Below are positions 18,490 to 27,088 of a DNA stretch of 64,000 nt, one piece after another. Below the pieces are notes generated by a model, which made no database searches, had not been told where the DNA came from, and worked only from the letters and a program-made list of their open reading frames with translations. Positions within the stretch are counted from its first letter, which is position 1; each line of letters opens with the position of its first letter. The DNA is from Streptomyces angustmyceticus (GTDB lineage: Bacteria > Actinomycetota > Actinomycetes > Streptomycetales > Streptomycetaceae), in NCBI RefSeq assembly GCF_019933235.1, contig NZ_CP082945.1, positions 7,911,501 to 7,975,500 on the forward strand. Reading direction: 5' to 3'. The position numbers and the translations under genes are program-made.

Positions 18490-19160
18490 ATCATCTCTGA
18501 TCTCCCCTGCCTTTGAACAGCTCAGAGGGGAGTGGCCGGTGTGCCGGACCGGCAGGTCGGCGCGGGCGGTGAGCCGGGTGGTGACGTCGCCGACGGCTTC
18601 GGGGGAGGGGCCGGCGTCCATGATGGTGTGCCAGCGCGGGTGCAGGGCGCGGAAGGCGTAGCCGTCGGGGTCGCTCAGGCTGGCGGCTTCGGTCCAGGCG
18701 CGCCAGGCGCGGACGGGGCAGGTGGAGGGGCGGGAGCCGAAGGGCACCTTCACCTTGCGGGGGCTGGCCTTGGAGACGCGGACGTCGATGGTGATCTTGT
18801 ACTCGGTGCGGCCGGTGACAACCACGCCGGACAGGCGGCGGTCGATGGTCGACGGTGAGGTGAAGGTGCCGGCCTTCCAGCCGGGCTGGACCCACAGCCA
18901 CTCGACGAACGCGGTCAGGGCCCCGGGGGCGGCGGTGGTCGGCAGGCCGAGCAGCGCGCAGAAGGTCTCCCACTGCTTCCAGTCCGCGGCGTAGCCCTCG
19001 ACGGTGTTCTGCGGCCGGAGGTCGATCTCGTGCTGGGCGGAGCGCTTCTCCCGCTCGGCGAGCTTGGCCAGGACCTCGTCGTCGAAGCCGGTGCCGGCCG
19101 GGGCGAGGTCGATGGGGCGGGCAGGTGCGCCTCGGTGATGCGGCACGGCTTCCGTTCCCT
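18490..19160 (-). pseudogene. Tyrosine recombinase / integrase pseudogene
   Basis: The minus-strand frame has a core-binding (SAM-like) domain: LRPQNTVEGYAADWKQWETF and APGALTAFVEWLWVQPGW, then STIDRRLSGVVVTGRTEYKI. It then jumps straight to DVRVSKASPRKVKVPFGSRP and CPVRAWRAWTEAASLSDPDG, then RADLPVRHTGHSP. The stretch that should hold the first catalytic Arg is missing, and the C-terminal box with the H-x-x-R and the nucleophilic Tyr is also lost. The protein family is the actinomycete site-specific recombinase type that normally has about 350-400 residues. Only a non-functional core remains. Confidence 0.65.
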
Positions 19161-19212
19161 CGGATTTGGTTGGACCTTCCCCCTTGCCTGTTGCTGGTGG
19201 GATCCTCCCCGC

Positions 19213-19419
19213 ATGTGACGTACTCGTGGGTTGGGGGCCGTCGCGGTCGCGGCAGCAGGATTGCTGCTGGTGACGGGGTGTGGGAATGACGGCGGGAAGA
19301 GGGACGGGAAAGTCGTCGCGGTCGCCGCAGGCAGAATCGTGCCAGCGTGTCGTGCCCACCGCATATCGATGACGAACCCCTTCGCGGCAGCCCTGGCTGG
19401 ATTGTGGCTGGACAGTTGA
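19213..19419 (+). pseudogene. Lipoprotein 5' remnant with nonsense at codon 2
   Basis: From 19219 the frame reads RTRGLGAVAVAAAGLLLVTG then CGNDGG, a clear lipoprotein signal with lipobox LVTGC. The only in-frame ATG (19213) is followed directly by TGA at 19216-19218; AGA there would give a perfect MRRTRGLGAVA start. A TTG at 19231 is the sole remaining start. The mature part degenerates within 45 residues. I read this as a dead lipoprotein gene. Confidence 0.4.
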
Positions 19420-19621
19420 TATGGGCCGCCGGACCATGGCGCACAGGCGCGAGGCCGTTCAGGGGAGGACCGTCGGCGTGGGCTTGAACGATGGAGAAGA
19501 GCCAGGCGGACAGCGGCCCTGGCAGCGGTCGCGCGCTAGCGGTAACCCAGGGGCGGCTGGGTCTGGAGGCCCCAGTGGGCCCGGGGCACTAAGCCAGGGG
19601 CGGATCCCCTCAGGGGCGCAG

Positions 19622-20047
19622 ATGCCACAGCCGGTAAAGAGCCTTCGCGTCTTGATGATGATCCTGGGCGGTATGCAGGCCCTCCTCGGACTTGCTCTGC
19701 TGACCAACAGCGTGGCTATCGCCACAGCCATCTGGGGCGAGGGCGACGCCTCGACCCCGTGCTGCACCACGCCAGGTGAGGCTCACTCCGGGAACATCGT
19801 ATTCGCCGGAGTGCTCGTGCTTGCGGTTGCTGCATGGGGCATCACTACCGCTTTGAAGTTCCCCACGCGCCACCCTAATCTGCGCGTCTCCGCCTTCGCC
19901 TACGGTTGGACGGCGCTGCCCTTCACCCTGGCATTCTTCGAGGTAGCGCCCATTCTGGGTCTGATCTGGCTCGTGCCGGCCATCCTGGCAATCGTCCGCC
20001 CTAACCAGCCGGAAAGCCGTGCTTGGTTCGGTCATCAGCCCCTCTGA
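19622..20047 (+). CDS. Small four-helix membrane protein
   Basis: A 141-residue protein from ATG 19622. Hydrophobic segments at about residues 8-32 (LMMILGGMQALLGLALL), 58-80 (IVFAGVLVLAVAAWGITTAL), 95-112 and 114-132 (LGLIWLVPAILAIV) suggest four transmembrane helices. The loop after helix 1 contains CCTTP, which could bind metal or form a disulfide. No Shine-Dalgarno is obvious, and longer in-frame starts upstream have unnatural composition. I do not recognise a specific family. Confidence 0.6.
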   Translation: MPQPVKSLRVLMMILGGMQALLGLALLTNSVAIATAIWGEGDASTPCCTTPGEAHSGNIVFAGVLVLAVAAWGITTALKFPTRHPNLRVSAFAYGWTALPFTLAFFEVAPILGLIWLVPAILAIVRPNQPESRAWFGHQPL

Positions 20048-20187
20048 GGCGGGACCAGCGCAGCTGAACCTGGGCACCTGTTACGCGGCCTAAGAGCGGC
20101 TAGCACAGTGAGGTGTATCGCTCCTGATGGCCGTGCTGGACAGGCCAGTTGGACATTGTCCGGGCCATGGGTACTTCGCCGTGAATC

Positions 20188-20510
20188 GTGTCGGATGACC
20201 TGTGGGACCGGATCGAGCCACTGCTGCCGAGGAAACAGCGGCGGTTCCGATACCCCGGGCGTCTGCCGATCCCCGACCGTCAGGTGCTGTGCGGGATCCT
20301 GTACGTGCTGCACACCGATATCCAGTGGGAACACCTTCCCCAGGAGCTCGGCTTCGGCCCCGGAATGACGTGCTGGCGCCGACTACGGGACTGGAACAAA
20401 GCCGGCGTCCGGCAACGACTCCACGAGGTCCTACTGGCCGAACTGAACGCCGCAGCAAGGCTCGACCGGTCCCGCTGCGTAGTCGACCCCTCCCACGTCG
20501 CCTGGGCGCG
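20188..20510 (+). pseudogene. IS5-family transposase, N-terminal half
   Basis: Begins at GTG 20188 as VSDDLWDRIEPLLPRKQRRF and carries the complete N-terminal DUF4096-type domain (LCGILYVLHTDIQWEHLPQE, MTCWRRLRDWNKAGV), ending at RSRCVVDPSHV. The first catalytic Asp (VVDPSHV) is still there. At about 20505-20512 the sequence jumps into the 3' part of an IS481 element on the other strand, so the DDE domain is gone. Confidence 0.75.
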
Positions 20511-21120
20511 TGCCCAGAAGGCGGTGGCGGTCTCTTTCTTCTCATCTGCGTGGATCTCGCTGTAGGCGAGGCGGGAGTGGTCGTCAACGGCGGTGTGGAT
20601 GTAGCTGTAGCCGGCGCCGGCGCGGGTCTTTCGGCCTGCTTGGGCGGCCGGGGGCCTGGTGGCCGCCGCCGTCGGGGATGTTGCCGAGTTTCTTGATGTC
20701 CACGTGGACCAGTTCGCCTGGCCGGTCGCGTTCGTAGCGGCGTATGGGCCGGCCGGTGGCCCGGTCCAGGTGGGTGAGGCGGGCCAGGCCGAAGCGAGCC
20801 AGCACGCGGTGCACGGTCGAGGGCACCAGGCCCAGCAGGTGTGCGATGCGGGCAGGGCCCCACCGGCGCAGGAGTCGGACCTTGATGATCCGCCGTTCGG
20901 TGCGCGTCGGGGTGCGGCGCGGGCTCGTGTGAGGGCGGCTTGAACGGTCCGCCATGCCGGCCTCACCCAACAGCCGGTAGCGCTCAGCCCATCGCTGTGC
21001 CGTCGTCGGCGAGACCTGGAAACGCTCGGCCGCCCGACGCAGCGGCCAGCCGTCCTCGACCACGCAGCGGGCCAGGCGCAGCCGTCCGGTCTCGGTCAGG
21101 GGTGCATTACGGTGGGGCAC
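20511..21120 (-). pseudogene. IS481-family transposase, truncated and frameshifted
   Basis: Starts at GTG 21120 (PHRNAPLTETGRLRLARCVV), then HTH (RRAAERFQVSPTTAQRWAER), linker, and the first part of the rve integrase core (RPGELVHVDIKKLGNIPDGG, with the catalytic Asp in HVDIKK). A frameshift near 20655 leads into GYSYIHTAVDDHSRLAYSEI with the second aspartate region. The gene ends at FWARAQ, where it joins the IS5 relic; the final Glu of the DDE triad is lost. The element's outer end lies near 21242, next to the FAD-monooxygenase relic. Confidence 0.75.
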
Positions 21121-21242
21121 GAGGGCCTTTCTGTTGGTGTAGACATCGCAATCCACACCGAACCGAAAGGCCCTCACCTGTTCAAGATCCCTCAGTCGAG
21201 ACCTGGCTCACCCGTCCACAACCTCCCCGGACAGAACAACTA

Positions 21243-21433
21243 GGGCTCGTTGCGAACAGGGAGAGCACGCTGTCCAGATCGGCTGTGCCCCGAAGGGACT
21301 TGGCGAGGACGACGGCGTCCTACAGTGTTATCGAGGCCCCTTGCTCGGTCGCTGGTGAGGCCGCCTGCGCCGCATCACCGATGAGCAGCGTGCGCCCGGT
21401 GCGCCAAGGGCTGCCGGGCGGGACCTCGGTCGC
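21243..21433 (-). pseudogene. FAD-dependent monooxygenase C-terminal fragment
   Basis: On the minus strand the frame reads WRTGRTLLIGDAAQAASPAT then EQGASITL, a stop, and DAVVLAKSLRGTADLDSVL. GDAAQAASPATEQGAS with EDAVVLAK is the second FAD-binding motif of PheA/UbiH-type monooxygenases. The TAG replaces the Glu/Asp codon of the usual ALEDA. The remainder of the gene is missing, cut by the IS481 element. Confidence 0.6.
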
Positions 21434-21440
21434 ACCGTTC

Positions 21441-21650
21441 CTAGTCACGACCGCTGTTGTTGGTCGGCGTCATGCTCAGGCGCTGGCGTCGGCGTCGGCG
21501 CTTCTCGGAGCGATGCACCAGCTCGCTCACGGCGAGCGTCACGGTCGCCACGCGGCGGGCCCAGCGGGGTCCGCCGCGCTCCGCCCACACCACACATGCA
21601 CACCCGCCGACGGCGAGCACCACGACGCCGAGCAGCATCAGATTGATCAT
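21441..21650 (-). CDS. Small single-span membrane protein, 69 aa
   Basis: ATG at 21650 with AGGGG about 9 bases upstream. Residues 2-22 (INLMLLGVVVLAVGGCACVV) form one hydrophobic span; the following part is basic with an RRRRR run, so the C-terminus should stay inside (positive-inside rule). No partner is obvious in this decayed neighbourhood. It lies directly beside the FAD-monooxygenase relic, whose distal end it nearly abuts. Function unknown. Confidence 0.5.
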   Translation of the reverse strand: MINLMLLGVVVLAVGGCACVVWAERGGPRWARRVATVTLAVSELVHRSEKRRRRRQRLSMTPTNNSGRD

Positions 21651-21838
21651 GTTCTTCACCCCTGCGTTCAGTTGTACGGTCCTGCTGATGGTCTCAGACC
21701 AGAAAGTGCCCCAGCGGGACGTCCGACGGAACGGACAGGCAGTCCGCAGCATGGCCAAGGAAGGCATCCGTAAGGAGTGGTGCGGGCCCTCCGTGTACTC
21801 CAGAAGGTCCTCGTGGGCCACCCCGGGGCACGCACTTC

Positions 21839-22216
21839 TCACCAGATGAGTACGCCCTCGCCCCCAGCTTCCAGAGCCCGGCGGCTCGCCGCGATGAAGT
21901 TGTCCAGCTTGCTCTCCACATTGACGAGGAGCGCGGGGTCAGAGGGTTCCCGCAGGCCGGCAACGAAGGTTTCGCTCTTGTTCCGAAGAGTCATGCACTC
22001 CTCAAGGAAGGCGGCGACTTCATCCGCTTCGACGTAGAGGTCCCCACTGGCCAGCCGGGGCAGGAAGCGAGCCCCCAGAGCGCGCGCGGATTCCGACCCC
22101 CATACGGCCGTGCGCCAGCGTTCCCCTCCGGCGAGGTGTCCCCCATCGGGCGGGTCCTCCGTCAGATCCCAGTCTCCGTCGGCGTTCCTTATGAAGGTGT
22201 GCACCAGAAGGCTCAT
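21839..22216 (-). CDS. Unknown protein, 125 aa
   Basis: The start at 22216 is well supported by AAGGAG six bases upstream. MSLLVHTFIRNADGDWDLTE opens a small alpha/beta protein; the second half (DEVAAFLEECMTLRNKSETF, then PALLVNVESKLDNFIAASRR) is helical and acidic, ending in GGEGVLIW. The pattern resembles small Streptomyces proteins that often stand near secreted-toxin or immunity genes, but no specific family is recognised. It is divergent from the next gene across a 249-bp gap. Confidence 0.6.
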   Translation of the reverse strand: MSLLVHTFIRNADGDWDLTEDPPDGGHLAGGERWRTAVWGSESARALGARFLPRLASGDLYVEADEVAAFLEECMTLRNKSETFVAGLREPSDPALLVNVESKLDNFIAASRRALEAGGEGVLIW

Positions 22217-22465
22217 GCAGAACTCCTTGTCTCTGAGCTGGCGATCTTGGCTTGGGTGGCTCCAACCTGCAGTCGAGATTCTTCGGCTGCTGGGGGTCTC
22301 CCGGGAAGAACTTCGCCGTTCCGTACCGCCCATCCCCGACAACGTGGCTTTGTTCATGAGAACGGGTTCTGGCCCAACTTCTGTGGAGCTCTCACGCTCT
22401 GTAACCTGCCGGGGGTGGGTGGCCCTACGTGACTCGTTGACAGACCTGTTTGGGATCATGCCCAC

Positions 22466-22963
22466 ATGGACTTCGGCCTCGCCCCGCCGACCGGCGTTGG
22501 CCCGTTGCGGATCGGTATGACTCGGCACGTGGCCAACACGGCGCTGGACTCGCTCCGCGATCTCTCTGCGATCTCGGAGTCTGATCGGTCGGGGCAGCAC
22601 GTCTTCCGTCCCAGCGGGCTGATGATCAGCATCCACTGCATGCGAGACATGCTGGAAGCCATCGAGCTGGGGAGGCCGTTGTCCCAGGCGGACCGAGTGT
22701 TGTTCCAGGGTGTGGACGTGTTCGCACTTCCGGCCCGCGAGGTTGTCCAGCGCATGGGCGAGTTCACCTCGATCGAGGAAGATCCTGACGACGCTGCTTC
22801 GTTCATCGCCCCGGACTTGCTGCTGAGCTTCTGGCGTCCGTTGGCAGCCGACGATGAGCCTGAGGAAGAGCAGGGCTACCACTTCAGCTCGGTCCTGCTG
22901 GCACGGCCTGGCTACTACGACACCCCTGCTCAGGCGGCGGAGCGACTCCAGCAGAGCTCGTGA
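22466..22963 (+). CDS. Unknown protein, 165 aa, 3' end abutted by ISL3
   Basis: Starts MDFGLAPPTGVGPLRIGMTR, a pattern (GxGPLRLGMT) found at the start of many small actinomycete proteins built on a repeated beta-strand fold. The middle (SGLMISIHCMRDMLEAIELG) and end (LLSFWRPLAADDEPEEEQG) give no known motif. The stop at 22961-22963 lies only 8 bases from the stop codon of the ISL3 transposase on the other strand, so the last residues may be altered by the insertion. Confidence 0.55.
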   Translation: MDFGLAPPTGVGPLRIGMTRHVANTALDSLRDLSAISESDRSGQHVFRPSGLMISIHCMRDMLEAIELGRPLSQADRVLFQGVDVFALPAREVVQRMGEFTSIEEDPDDAASFIAPDLLLSFWRPLAADDEPEEEQGYHFSSVLLARPGYYDTPAQAAERLQQSS

Positions 22964-22971
22964 CGGGCCCG

Positions 22972-24552
22972 TCAGGACGCCAGCAGGACTCGTTTCCGCA
23001 AGAGGCCGAAGCCGGCCCGGCCGTACATCTGGCGCTTGATCATTTTGATCCGGTTGACGTGGCCTTCGACGACGCCGGAGCTCCACGGCAGTGTGAGGCC
23101 GGCGGTGACGGCTACGAGATCGCGTTCGAGGCCGTTGATGAAGGTGTGGAGGCTGGGCAGGTTGTCGGCGCGGACCGCCTTGATCCATTGCGGGAGCTGG
23201 TCGCCCTGGAGCTGGGTGAGCATCTTCCCGAACGCGCGGACGTGCCCGGTGAGGGCATCCAGTTCGGGGCAGCCGGCGAGGATGGATCTAAGCTTCAGGC
23301 GCTCGCCCTCCGGCAGGGTATCGGGGTGGGTCAGGATCCAGCTGGTGACCGTGCGTGGGGACGGCGGGCGGGCTGCTGGTGAGGTCGGGGTTGTGCGGAA
23401 CGGTTGGAGGTAGGCGCGGACGGCTCCGTAGCCGCCGGTGTAGCCGTGGGCCTTGACCTCTTCCCAGAGGGTCCAGGCGTTCGTGCAGCCTTCGGCCCAT
23501 CGCTCGTGCAGGTAGGGCTTGAAGTCGTCGAGCTTGGTCGGGCGGTTCTGCCACTGCCCCTGAAACAGGTCTTCTGGCCTGGCGGCGTCGGCCAGCCGTT
23601 GGACGGTTCGGTAGGTCATGCCGAGCCGGCGCTGGATCGAGCGTCGACTGTGGCCGGCAACCAGCAGCGCGTGGACGATGGCGTGCTTGGCCCGGGTGCG
23701 ATCGGCGAAACGGTGCCGGCCCCGGCCATCGCGACCCGCTCTCGGCCGGGGCCGGCGCCTTCTCCGGCACCGACTCTACGAAGATCGCACGGAGGCACGG
23801 ACGGGAGACACACCGCTCAGCCGCTTCGCCGAGGTTGCGCCACAGGTGGAACCGGTCGGCGACCCGGACCGCAGTGGGCGCCCCGATCCTGGCCTCCTCG
23901 GCGAAGAACGGAGCACGGTCACGGCAGACGTCCCCGGGCGTACGGCCAGCCAGGCCGCGACAGTGCCCGCCTCACGATCCGGCAGCAGGTCAATCGGCCT
24001 GCGAGTCTCGACGTCGACCAGCACAGTTCCGTAGACGCGGCCCTTTCGCATCGCGTACTCGTCGACGCCGACCACCCGCGGGACCTGTGGCTGAGGTTCC
24101 GGGACGGCTTCGACCAGCCGCAGGACCGTATTCCGGCTGATCCTGGCCCCGAAGACGTCGGCCAGCCTGGCACCGGCACGGCCGGCCAATGCGAGGCCGA
24201 CCTCGGCCAGGACTGACCGCATGCGTTCGGTCCGCTGGCTGTATCGCCGAGTCAGGCCAGCGACCTGCTCGACGAACGTCCGCCGCATACAGGCGACGTC
24301 CTCGCACGTGAAGCGTCGGACACGAAGCCGCAGCACCACCCGCCGTCCCGCCACGGGGAGGTCAGCTGGAAACCGCAGGTAGGAGCCGTGCACCCGCCCC
24401 GACCAGCTCCCACAACCCGGGCGCCGAGCCCCAGCCGTCCGGCATCTGACACCGACCCGAATCACCTCGCCATCGTCCTGCACCGACTCCACCCTGATCC
24501 CCGGATCCGCCAGGAAGAGCAGCTCTTCCAGTCCGGGCAGTACCTCGCGCAC
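22972..24552 (-). pseudogene. ISL3-family transposase, frameshifted
   Basis: Begins at ATG 24552 ([20 protein letters not shown]). The Zn-ribbon-like part is altered (RRPGCGSW), followed by [20 protein letters not shown] and the first DDE strand ([20 protein letters not shown]). The frame breaks near 23900 and again near 23640. The last 215 residues (TKLDDFKPYLHERWAEGCTN, LPWSSGVVEGHVNRIKMIKR, MYGRAGFGLLRKRVLLAS) are intact and hold the catalytic Glu in VVEGHVNR. Intact members are about 520-540 aa, which fits 1.58 kb. Not functional as it stands. Confidence 0.8.
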
Positions 24553-24649
24553 AGCCCGGAACCATCAGCCCGAACGTTGTCGGCACCAGCAGTTTCCAGA
24601 CGATCCCGCGAGATCTACCAGCAAGATCAACAGTTTCAGGGAGTAGGCA

Positions 24650-24682
24650 CACCACAGAAGTTGGACCAGAGCCCGTTCTCGG
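24650..24682. repeat. Probable ISL3 right terminal repeat
   Basis: The sequence containing CACCACAGAAGTTGGACCAG, then AGCCC, resembles the terminal inverted repeats of Streptomyces ISL3 elements (GGCTCTGGTCCAACTTCTGTGGTG on the other strand). It stands about 100 bases before the transposase start. No matching copy is visible at the other end near 22965. Confidence 0.4.
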
Positions 24683-24757
24683 TTCTGGCACAGATCTTGG
24701 GGATTCGTCGCGGAGGGTGACGGTGCCGTTCGATTGAGGGCAAGGGTCCGGGGCCCG

Positions 24758-25039
24758 TCAGCGTTCTCGCATTCTGGTCCACCACCAGCCGAACACCGCC
24801 AACTCAATATTGTTGGGGTCGGGCAGGGTGCGGCGCTCGAATTCCTCATCGATGCGTGTGATCAGTCGGCCCAAGTCCCGTTGTGCTCCGGGAGGAAGGT
24901 GCCGCATCGCCCACTCGAGGTCATCACGGGCATCTCCCACCCCGGGCGATTCGAACTCGGAGGCGTCCAGATAGCGTCCCGGCTGGTTAAAAGCTCGCTC
25001 GAAACACGAGAGCGCATTGGCGACCGCGTTGGGCCACAT
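24758..25039 (-). CDS. Unknown acidic protein, about 93 aa
   Basis: Read from ATG 25039 as MWPNAVANALSCFERAFNQP, then RYLDASEFESPGVGDARDDL and LERRTLPDPNNIE-type text, ending FGWWWTRMRER. It has the composition of a real soluble helical protein (balanced charges, conserved-looking Trp cluster at the C-terminus). The start is uncertain; a longer frame to 25168 has an unnatural Arg-rich leader. It sits between two ISL3 relics and may itself be 5'-truncated. Function unknown. Confidence 0.5.
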   Translation of the reverse strand: MWPNAVANALSCFERAFNQPGRYLDASEFESPGVGDARDDLEWAMRHLPPGAQRDLGRLITRIDEEFERRTLPDPNNIELAVFGWWWTRMRER

Positions 25040-25226
25040 CTTCTGGTCTTCGACCCTGCGGATCGCTGTACGAGTCCGCGCGGAGACACCACGGACTCTC
25101 AGGACCGAACACTGCCATCGTGGCCGCCACCGCTCTGCGCGGACGGCCTTGGGACGCCTACGCGGCATCGCCCTTTCGGATCAACATGAGGCCATCATGC
25201 ACGGGTGGGCGGCTGCTCGCGCAGTG

Positions 25227-25975
25227 TTACTGGAGCAGGATCATCTTGCGGAGAAGTTCAAATCCGGCTCGGCCGTAGAGCTGGCATGTGATCTTCTTGA
25301 CGCGGTTAACGGCGCCCTCGATGTTGCCGGAGCTCCAGTCGAGAGTGAGCCCAGCTATCACGGCGTCAAGGTCCCGCAGAAGGTGGAGCGCGAGCCGGTG
25401 AGACCGGGGAGCTGGCTGTCATCGACTGCGTCGATCCAGGTGGGGAGTGTGGAGCCGAGGCGGTCGGTGAGCATCTCGCCGAAGTCGCGGACGTGTCCGG
25501 CGGCTGTGTCCAGTTCAGGGCAGCGTGCAAGGACATCCTTCAGGCCGGCCCGGTCTTCCTCGCTCAGCGCAGTGGGGTGTCGGGTGAGCCAGCCGGTCAC
25601 CTGACGCACCGTCGGAGTTCGGGGTGGCGTGCCTACGGGAGTCCTGCGGAGGGTGGCGACGTGGGCGCGGACCATCTGGTAGGTGACGGACGCGTTGTCG
25701 GCGACGAGTTCGCTGTGGAGCTGGGTGACGCTGGTGCATCCCGCGGCGAAGCGTCGCTCCAGGTAGAGCTTGTAGGGGTCCAGTCTGCTGGGGCGGGGCC
25801 GGTTTTCGCGGATGGTGTCCTGCCAGTTCGCGGCGTTCGCGTATCTGAGCACGGTGTTGAGACCCCAGCCCAGGTGCCGTGCAAACGCCCGGCGTGAGTG
25901 ACCTTGAGCAAGAAGCTCGTGGACCAGGGCATGTGCTGCCTTCTTCCGCTCGGCCCGCCGACCGACGGGCACCGA
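25227..25975 (-). pseudogene. Second ISL3-type transposase, C-terminal part
   Basis: The minus frame contains the internal HTH region (VHELLAQGHSRRAFARHLGW, LNTVLRYANAANWQDTIREN), then RLDPYKLYLERRFAAGCTSV and a frameshift near 25400. It ends with AGLTLDWSSGNIEGAVNRVK and YGRAGFELLRKMILLQ. The entire N-terminal half with the first two catalytic Asp residues is missing, and the upstream end is fused in place to a large serine recombinase. Its sequence differs clearly from the ISL3 element at 23-24.5 kb, so it is a separate insertion rather than a duplication. Confidence 0.7.
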
Positions 25976-25984
25976 TTCGTCCTG

Positions 25985-26969
25985 CGGCAGACTCGAACTG
26001 GACCTGCGACCAGAGCTTGGGAGCGACGATGGGCTCCCACGTTCCCAGCAACGGGCGCCCCTCGTCGTCGAAGAGAACCAGGGACCAGCCGTCCCCGGCC
26101 GTGGCAGCTTGGAGTCGGTGCTTGCCGGAGTAGGAGACCATGCCTGCATAGCGAGGATTGCGGAGCATCTTTGCGATCATTGTGGACGACCAGGTGCGGG
26201 CGGACGGGGGCTTGATCCCTTCTGCGTTGAAGGCTTTGGCGATGCTGTAGGCCGATTCGCCCGATATGAAGTCCTGGAATATCCGGACGACGACGTCGGT
26301 CTCGTCCGGGACAAGCTGCCCCTTGTGCTCGCCTTTGCGGACCCAGCCGTAGGCGATGCGGCCTTGGGCGATTCCGTTCTGGGCGGCGGAGAGATGCCGG
26401 CGGGCGACGCGGCGTGCGGTGTCTTCGGAGGACTTGAGCGCCATGACGCACATCATGCGGGCCATGTGGCGGTCGCTGTCGTTGATGAGGTTCATGCGGC
26501 CGCCGGTTGCGCCGGTGACCGGCCGCTTCACGTACTCGACGATGTCGATGAGATGTTCAAGGTCCCGGGGTTGACGGACGAGCCGGTCGAGGTCGTAGAA
26601 GATGACTCCGTCGATGACGCCATGGGTGAGGTCAGCGAGCAGCTGGCGGAACTCGGGACGCAGGACCATCCAGTCAATGGCGCCGTCGGGCTTGACGACC
26701 TTCCGTTTTTTGAAGGCCGAGGTGTCGTTCTCCCGGTAGATCTTTGCAAACGGGCCCCAGCGCAGGCGGCTCCTGGAGTCCTCGGCGTCTTCGGGTTGGC
26801 GGTCGACGCCGGCTTCGAGGCCGAAGCGGTCGGAGGAGAGGCGCAGATAGGCTCCCGGTCGTTTGGGGGCGTAGGCGGCCAGGTGGTCGTAGAGGTTGAG
26901 GGTGACCTGGCCCCCACGGGCGTGCGCGGGGACATCGAAGTCCTCCCAGACAGTCACGGCTGTTGTCAT
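25985..26969 (-). pseudogene. Large serine recombinase, C-terminally truncated
   Basis: Starts at ATG 26969 with AGGAG eight bases upstream. The N-terminal resolvase domain has RPGAYLRLSSDRFGLEAGVD, where Ser45 is the likely nucleophile; DGVIFYDLDRLVRQPRDLEH is the conserved D/R-rich helix. GRIAYGWVRKGEHKGQL and GISAYSIAK-like text belong to the recombinase domain, with the Zn-ribbon approached at LRNPRYAGMVSYSGKHRL. After about residue 328 the frame runs into the ISL3 fragment, removing the rest of the zinc ribbon and the coiled-coil C-terminus. Such enzymes integrate phages or ICEs; here only the enzyme's 5' two-thirds survives. Confidence 0.75.
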
Positions 26970-27088
26970 GGCGTCGGCTCCTGGTGCTCGTCGGCTCCGA
27001 TACCGGGCACTTTCCGCCGAACTCAGGGGTTTGGTGGTGCCGTGGATCCGCTGTAGGGTCCGCGGCCGCCTCCTGGATACTGATCACC

